NCBI GenBank assembly: GCA_913065025.1
Contig: CAJYAP010000001.1
Coordinates: 1-49,544 of the forward strand
Source: an uncultured Gammaproteobacteria bacterium
Lineage (GTDB): Bacteria > Pseudomonadota > Gammaproteobacteria > Poriferisulfidales > GCA-002705445
DNA length: 49,544 bases
Direction of reading: 5' to 3'
Shown here in pieces: positions 44,739 through 49,544 of the stretch; the stretch's first letter is position 1; each line of letters starts with the position of its first letter. The notes beneath the pieces were generated by a model, which saw only the letters and a program-made list of their open reading frames with translations, did no database searches and was not told where the DNA came from. The translations under genes and the position numbers were made by a program.

Positions 44739-46487
44739 TTGAAAGAAAGTACTCAAAAAAATGGTTGGGCAATATATAAAAGATTGGTTCGTATTGCACT
44801 AAAGAATAATAGTATTCCTTTGTCAATTGCTATATTTGGTATGGTTATTACAGCGCTTAGTGATCCAGCTCTTTCAGCTATTATGAAGCCAATTTTGGAT
44901 GGTGGATTTATTGAAAGAGATCAAAATGTTATTAGTCTTTTGCCGTTAGGTTTATTTTTAATATTTTTCTTAAGATCAATTGGTATATTTTTAACAATAT
45001 ATTATATGGCCAAAGTTGGACGGGCACTTGTATATAGATTAAGAGAAATGATGTTTGAAAAGCTTTTGCATTTACCAATATCTTTTTACGATAATTCTTC
45101 ATCTGGCGACCTAATGTCTCGTATATCACATAATGTTGAATTATTATCATCAGTAGCCTCTAGAAGTTTAATAATTTTAATAAGAGATACAATAACAATT
45201 ATAGGACTATTAATATGGATGTTTTATTTAAGTTGGGAATTAACTTTATTTTTTATAACAGCTGCACCGTTTATAGTTTTTCTAGTTAGTACATTAAATA
45301 AAAAATTTAGAAAATTAACACATGATGCCCAGAACTCAGTAGGAAATATTATTCATGTTTCTCAAGAAATAATACAAGGTAATAAAATTGTAAAAATATT
45401 TAAAGGTTACAAAAATGAAAAAGAAAGATTTGATATAACTAATAAGTTCAATAATAGAAGTCATATGAAACTTGCGTTAACAGAAGGTATAAATAGTGCC
45501 GTCATAATGTTAATTGTTGGATCATCACTATCTGGAATAATTTTACTATCTACTTTTGATTTTATACTTGAGACAATAACAGTTGGATCATTTGTATCTT
45601 TTATGTTTGCAATGTTTATGATTCTTGGCCCAGCAAGAGGTCTTGCTAGTATTAATGCAAGATTGCAACAAGGTATTGCAGCTGGTGAAAATATATTCGA
45701 ACTTATTGATGAAAAATCAGAGATTGATAGCGGTAAAGAAACAAAAATAAATATTAACAATGATATAATATTTAGTAATGTAAATTTCAAGTATGAAAAT
45801 TCAGATAGTTTGGTATTAAAAAATATAAATTTGAAAATAGAGACTGGAAAATTTATTGCTTTAGTAGGAATGTCTGGTTGCGGAAAATCTACCTTAGTTA
45901 ATTTAATTCCTAGACTATATAATCCAGTAGCTGGAAATATATCTATTGATAATGTAGATCTAAAGGAATTAAATATTGACTTTTTAAGATCTAATATTAG
46001 TTATGTAGGCCAAGATACTATTTTGTTTAACGATACTATTAAAAATAATATTTCTTATGGGCAGAAAAATATTGGCGATGATGAGATTATTGAATCGTTA
46101 GATAAGTCATACTCTCTGGATTTTGTAAATGATATGCCTAATGGAATTAATACTGTGATAGGTGAGAACGGGGTATTATTGTCAGGAGGACAAAGACAAA
46201 GATTAGCAATAGCAAGAGCTTTCCTTAAAAACTCTCATATATTGATTTTTGACGAAGCTACATCCTCTTTAGACTCTGTATCAGAAAAATACATACAGAA
46301 AGCTTTAGATACTCTTAAGAAAGGAAAAACTACTGTTGTTATTGCTCATAGGTTGTCTACAGTTGAGAACGCCAATAAAATAATAGTTATGGATGATGGT
46401 CAAATTATTGAGACAGGAAGTCATCATGAATTGATTAACAAGAAAAATTATTATTATAATTTATATAATTCACAAATATTTCAATAG
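44739..46487 (+). CDS. msbA: Lipid A export ATP-binding/permease MsbA
   Basis: Homodimeric ABC exporter that flips core lipid A across the inner membrane, 582 residues (E. coli 582). The TTG start at 44739 follows AGGAAG. Six-helix transmembrane domain to about residue 310, then Walker A GMSGCGKST at 377-385, signature LSGGQRQR at 481-488, Walker B ILIFDEATSSLD and the switch His in VIAHRLST. lpxK overlaps the stop by 1 bp, as in other proteobacteria where msbA-lpxK are paired. Confidence 0.96.
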   Translation: MKESTQKNGWAIYKRLVRIALKNNSIPLSIAIFGMVITALSDPALSAIMKPILDGGFIERDQNVISLLPLGLFLIFFLRSIGIFLTIYYMAKVGRALVYRLREMMFEKLLHLPISFYDNSSSGDLMSRISHNVELLSSVASRSLIILIRDTITIIGLLIWMFYLSWELTLFFITAAPFIVFLVSTLNKKFRKLTHDAQNSVGNIIHVSQEIIQGNKIVKIFKGYKNEKERFDITNKFNNRSHMKLALTEGINSAVIMLIVGSSLSGIILLSTFDFILETITVGSFVSFMFAMFMILGPARGLASINARLQQGIAAGENIFELIDEKSEIDSGKETKININNDIIFSNVNFKYENSDSLVLKNINLKIETGKFIALVGMSGCGKSTLVNLIPRLYNPVAGNISIDNVDLKELNIDFLRSNISYVGQDTILFNDTIKNNISYGQKNIGDDEIIESLDKSYSLDFVNDMPNGINTVIGENGVLLSGGQRQRLAIARAFLKNSHILIFDEATSSLDSVSEKYIQKALDTLKKGKTTVVIAHRLSTVENANKIIVMDDGQIIETGSHHELINKKNYYYNLYNSQIFQ

Positions 46488-47485
46488 TGTCAAATAAATC
46501 AAAACTACCAATATTAAAAAAACTTCGTATATATTCGTTAGATAGAATTTATATATTAAATATTATTTTATTACCTTTAACATTAATTTATTATATTATA
46601 AATTTGATAAAAAAATTTTTTTTTTCAAATAATAAAATAAATACTGTTCCAGTAATTGTTGTTGGTAACTTGACAGTTGGCGGAACAGGCAAAACATCAT
46701 TAGTTATTTGGTTATGTAATTATTTTTCATCAAGAAAATATAATGTTGGCGTGATATCAGGTGGATATAAAACACATGATCCTAATAAGCTTGAAATTGT
46801 TGATACATATTCAAACGCTAGTGATGTTGGGGATGAGGCTATATTAATAAATAATAAAACTAATACAATTGTATGTAAATCTAAGGACAGAAAAAAAGCA
46901 TATGAATATTTAGTTAAAAATTATAATCTTGATATAATTATATCAGATGACGGCTTAACTCATTATAAGTTAAATAGAAATATTAATATTGTGATTGTTA
47001 AAGAGGACAGGCCTTTTGGTAATGGACTGCTCTTACCAGCTGGTCCATTGAGAGAAGTTCCTCGTGTGATAAGTAAATACGATAATATTATTTTTAATAA
47101 AAATAAAAATTCTAGTTTACCTGGTTTTTATTACGAAATTTCAGAATTAACATCTTTATCAAGTAATTCTAAAATTAGCATTGATGAATTAAGTGGAACA
47201 AGTGTTCATCTCGTTACTGCAATAGCTAATCCAGATCTTTTAATTAATAATTTAAAAAAATTTAATATAGATCTTATTGTTCATATATACCCTGACCACC
47301 ATTTACTAAATAAAGATGATTTTGTTTTTTATGATAATTATAAAATACTAATGACAGAAAAAGATTTTGTTAAATGTGTTACATTTAATCTTGAAAATGC
47401 TTATTACATACCTACAAAAATTGTTGTTGATAATGATATTAAAATAATGTTGAATAATAAAATATCTAATTTACTAAAGGTGTAA
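46487..47485 (+). CDS. lpxK: Tetraacyldisaccharide 4'-kinase LpxK
   Basis: Phosphorylates lipid A disaccharide at the 4' position. 332 residues from a GTG at 46487. N-terminal membrane-associated helix (about 22-45), the P-loop GNLTVGGTGKT at 60-70, SGGYKTHDP, DVGDEAILI, the DDGLTHYKL catalytic segment and DRPFGNGLLLPAGPLREVP. The C-terminal part has YPDHHLLNKDDF and TEKDFVKC, both conserved. Trm112-like follows by 3 bp. Confidence 0.96.
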   Translation: MSNKSKLPILKKLRIYSLDRIYILNIILLPLTLIYYIINLIKKFFFSNNKINTVPVIVVGNLTVGGTGKTSLVIWLCNYFSSRKYNVGVISGGYKTHDPNKLEIVDTYSNASDVGDEAILINNKTNTIVCKSKDRKKAYEYLVKNYNLDIIISDDGLTHYKLNRNINIVIVKEDRPFGNGLLLPAGPLREVPRVISKYDNIIFNKNKNSSLPGFYYEISELTSLSSNSKISIDELSGTSVHLVTAIANPDLLINNLKKFNIDLIVHIYPDHHLLNKDDFVFYDNYKILMTEKDFVKCVTFNLENAYYIPTKIVVDNDIKIMLNNKISNLLKV

Positions 47486-47488
47486 AAA

Positions 47489-47695
47489 TTGATAAACAAA
47501 AATCTCTTGAATATGCTTGTTTGCCCAGTTACTAAGAGTAAACTCTACTACAATAAAGTTTCTAATGAGCTTATATCCCTTCCTGCAAGGCTTGCTTTTA
47601 AAATTAAGGATGATATCCCAGTTATGCTTGAATCAGAAGCTAGACAAATTGATCATGATGAATACGAGAAATTTAAAGAATTATTTCTTAAATAA
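47489..47695 (+). CDS. ycaR: Trm112/YcaR family small protein
   Basis: A 68-residue protein from TTG at 47489, preceded by AAAGGTG. It carries LLNMLVCPVTKSKLYYN, ELISLPARLAFKIKDDIPVML and the acidic end typical of YcaR. The lone Cys in LVCP is what this subfamily usually keeps; the zinc-binding set of eukaryotic Trm112 is absent. In many proteobacteria it lies between lpxK and kdsB, exactly as here. Function is not established. A different frame (47517-47735) overlaps it and is not a gene. Confidence 0.92.
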   Translation: MINKNLLNMLVCPVTKSKLYYNKVSNELISLPARLAFKIKDDIPVMLESEARQIDHDEYEKFKELFLK

Positions 47696-47706
47696 GAGAA
47701 TAACTT

Positions 47707-48411
47707 ATGAAATTTTACGTCGTTATACCTGCTAGATATGATTCCTCTAGATTTCCAGGAAAGGTTTTAGCTCAAATAAATGGCAAATCTATGCTTGAAA
47801 TAGTATTTAATAATGCAATGGAATCTAACGCATTAGAGGTTTATATAGCTACAGATAGTGAATTAGTATACGAAACTGCTAAGAAATTTACTGAAAATGT
47901 TTATATGACTTCAAGTGATAACAGAAATGGTACAGAAAGAGTTGCTGAGATAGCAAGAATACTTGATTGGGATCATGGTGATTTAGTAATTAACCTTCAG
48001 GCTGATTTGCCTGAATTGAAATGCGATAATATTAACTTATTGGCTAAAAAATCAATTAATTTCAATGGTTTGTCAACACTATACTATAATCTCTCTAGTA
48101 AGGATCTATTAAGAGACAGAGATACCGTTAAAATTCATATAAATAAGGAAAAAATTAATTTTTTTAGAGATACTGACATTACTGATATGAGTAATATATA
48201 CAAGCACATTGGTATATATGCTTATACTGTAAAAGATTTATACTTATATTGCGAACTTCCTAAATCAAAAAGTGAGATAAATCTAAGTCTTGAACAGTTT
48301 AGATTTTTAGATAATGGTATTAACATAATGGCATATTGCGCATCTAGTAACCCTGGTGCAAGCATCGACTCTGTTGATAATTTAAATGAGATTAAAGGTA
48401 TAAATAATTGA
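47707..48411 (+). CDS. kdsB: 3-deoxy-manno-octulosonate cytidylyltransferase KdsB
   Basis: Activates Kdo as CMP-Kdo for lipid A-core synthesis. 234 residues. IPARYDSSRFPGK at 7-19 is the nucleotide-binding signature. IATDSE, the conserved TSSDNRNGTERVAE block, and NLQADLPELK follow (the usual Gly-Asp-Glu-Pro of NxQGDEP reads Ala-Asp-Leu-Pro, a change near the metal site). YKHIGIYAYTVKDL is also typical. At 234 it is about 10-20 residues shorter than most KdsB. The end overlaps cbiX by 4 bp. Confidence 0.93.
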   Translation: MKFYVVIPARYDSSRFPGKVLAQINGKSMLEIVFNNAMESNALEVYIATDSELVYETAKKFTENVYMTSSDNRNGTERVAEIARILDWDHGDLVINLQADLPELKCDNINLLAKKSINFNGLSTLYYNLSSKDLLRDRDTVKIHINKEKINFFRDTDITDMSNIYKHIGIYAYTVKDLYLYCELPKSKSEINLSLEQFRFLDNGINIMAYCASSNPGASIDSVDNLNEIKGINN

Positions 48412-48785
48412 ATAAAAACAAAAAATCTTTATTAATAGTCGCTCATGGAAGTAGAAAAAAGGTATCAAACATAGAGATACACCAGTTAGCAAACAATATT
48501 TCTTTAAAATCAGAATCGTTTGATGTTGTTGAGGCTTGTTTTTTGGAAATAGCAGAACCGTCTATCCCTAAAGGGATTGAATCCTGTATTACACAAAATG
48601 CTACAGAGATCGTTATAATGCCTTATTTTTTAGCTGCTGGCAGACACGTTATTGAGGATATACCGTCTATAGTGAATGAAGAAAGTCTAAAATATCCTAA
48701 TATTACTATAAAGTCTTTACCATATTTCGGATCAAGCCCTGTGATTGTTGACATACTAAGGACTCTAGCGGAAAATAACACATAA
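48408..48785 (+). CDS. CbiX/SirB-like sirohydrochlorin chelatase, short form
   Basis: A 125-residue protein from TTG at 48408 (TTGA overlap with kdsB). LLIVAHGSRKK near the start with His13, FLEIAEPSIPKGI and PYFLAAGRHVIEDIP give the two metal- and tetrapyrrole-binding segments. Short CbiX (CbiXS) and SirB-like enzymes insert cobalt or iron into sirohydrochlorin for cobalamin or sirohaem. The metal cannot be told from this. It is placed at the end of an LPS operon, with no other tetrapyrrole gene nearby. Confidence 0.85.
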   Translation: MNKNKKSLLIVAHGSRKKVSNIEIHQLANNISLKSESFDVVEACFLEIAEPSIPKGIESCITQNATEIVIMPYFLAAGRHVIEDIPSIVNEESLKYPNITIKSLPYFGSSPVIVDILRTLAENNT

Positions 48786-48823
48786 TTTATTGAATAATTT
48801 TATATTACACGGAAGGAGATACG

Positions 48824-49544
48824 ATGTTTAACGAAGATATGAAAATAGAAGGTTACGACCCAGAATTAGCAAAGGCTATTAAAAATGAAATCAAAAGACA
48901 AGAGGAGCATATCGAACTTATAGCCTCGGAAAATTATGCTAGTCCAAGAGTAATAGAAGCTCAAGGTTCAGTATTAACCAATAAATATGCGGAAGGTTAT
49001 CCAGGCAAAAGATATTATGGTGGTTGTGAAAATGTTGATGTTGCAGAGCAACTAGCTATTGATCGTTTAAAAGAAGTATATGGAGCTGATTACGCAAACG
49101 TTCAGCCGCACTCAGGATCTCAAGCTAATGCTGCAGTTTACCTAGCATTATTGAACGCTGGAGATACTATTTTAGGGATGAGCTTAGATGCTGGTGGTCA
49201 TTTAACACACGGCTCTAAAGTAAATTTTTCTGGAAAATTATTTAATGCTATACAGTACGGAATTGATGATAACGGAATGTTAGACTATGATGAGATCGAA
49301 AAATTAGCCATGGAGCACAAACCTAAGATGCTTGTTGGTGGTTTTTCTGCTTATTCTCAAGTTATTGATTGGGAAAGAATGTCTCAAATAGCAAAAAAAG
49401 TTGGCGCTTATTTTATGGTTGATATGGCTCATGTATCTGGTTTGGTCGCTGGAGGTGTTTATCCATCGCCAGTACCATTTGCTGATGTAGTAACATCTAC
49501 AACGCATAAAACATTAAGAGGACCAAGAGGTGGAATTATAATTT
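48824..49544 (+). CDS. glyA: Serine hydroxymethyltransferase GlyA (5' part)
   Basis: Pyridoxal-phosphate enzyme interconverting serine and glycine with tetrahydrofolate; the window contains the first 240 codons of about 420. GGAAGGAGAT precedes ATG at a good distance. Visible motifs: [56 protein letters not shown] and [13 protein letters not shown], which includes the Lys that binds the cofactor. Only 38 bp separate it from cbiX, so there is no room for a glycine riboswitch. It runs off the right edge intact. Confidence 0.97.
   Translation, partial: MFNEDMKIEGYDPELAKAIKNEIKRQEEHIELIASENYASPRVIEAQGSVLTNKYAEGYPGKRYYGGCENVDVAEQLAIDRLKEVYGADYANVQPHSGSQANAAVYLALLNAGDTILGMSLDAGGHLTHGSKVNFSGKLFNAIQYGIDDNGMLDYDEIEKLAMEHKPKMLVGGFSAYSQVIDWERMSQIAKKVGAYFMVDMAHVSGLVAGGVYPSPVPFADVVTSTTHKTLRGPRGGIII

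Noticed and set aside
47517-47735. Alternative frame overlapping the Trm112-like gene and the kdsB start
   Set aside because: No family match, and it overlaps two genes that have strong homology and synteny.
48786-48823. Possible glycine riboswitch before glyA
   Set aside because: Only 38 bp lie between cbiX and glyA, far too short for a glycine aptamer, and no aptamer pattern is visible.

Overview
The window is a 49.5 kb piece of an AT-rich (roughly 30% G+C by eye), very tightly packed bacterial chromosome. Gene content and order point to a gammaproteobacterium: tadA next to mltF, dnaX-ybaB-recR, nadB divergent from a mucD-lepA pair, csiV-mfd, a full System I ccmABCDEFGH operon, and msbA-lpxK-ycaR-kdsB. 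Intergenic gaps are mostly 0-40 bp. Many neighbours share start/stop overlaps and several convergent pairs overlap at their 3' ends. This is typical of streamlined, probably marine lineages (SAR86-like or a similar low-GC clade). The clade is an inference and was not tested.

Layout. 1-1391: a truncated minus-strand gene, tadA and a short mltF. 1612-7070: an operon with a degenerate AMP-binding (acyl-CoA synthetase-like) protein and four Liv-type ABC importer subunits, livG-livH-livM-livF, with no substrate-binding protein; rraA is convergent with it. 7788-10797: isocitrate lyase, NADP-isocitrate dehydrogenase and a DUF1820 protein. 10860-12358: tRNA-Ser(GGA), an unknown protein and an AEC permease. 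12400-15540: dnaX-ybaB-recR-orn. 15518-22582: nadB, then divergent mucD-lepA-metallohydrolase-folP and phhB. 22625-28038: a TerC protein, then a methanethiol-oxidase cluster (Sco, MtoX/SBP56, a second unusual Sco, MauG-like di-haem protein, TlpA-like thioredoxin). 28048-32045: DUF4242, Bax-inhibitor-1, tRNA-Ser(UGA), a 47-residue membrane peptide, rhodanese, nagZ, mscS. 32048-36159: csiV-mfd on the minus strand. 36279-44186: ccmABCDEFGH running into lolC/E-lolD. 44187-49544: DUF2062, msbA, lpxK, ycaR, kdsB, cbiX-like and the 5' part of glyA.

How the parts fit. The mto cluster should oxidise methanethiol in the periplasm with a Cu-dependent enzyme matured by Sco and MauG-like partners, and the ccm operon about 8 kb away would attach the c-type haems MauG needs. 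Isocitrate lyase and isocitrate dehydrogenase lie side by side, at the branch point between glyoxylate shunt and TCA cycle. Lol, MsbA, LpxK and KdsB serve outer-membrane lipoprotein and LPS assembly, and MltF, NagZ and CsiV serve murein turnover.

The points most worth a second look are: the acyl-CoA synthetase homologue that has lost its ATP-binding and catalytic motifs, in a Liv operon that has lost its binding protein; a 10-A slippery tract in dnaX placed so that a one-base slip gives an immediate stop after domain III; a CcmH fused to the C-terminal domain of CcmI without the TPR region; loss of rpoE-rseABC from an otherwise conserved nadB/mucD/lepA neighbourhood; and probable ATT start codons for mltF and nadB. 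No CRISPR array, insertion sequence, prophage or rRNA was seen.
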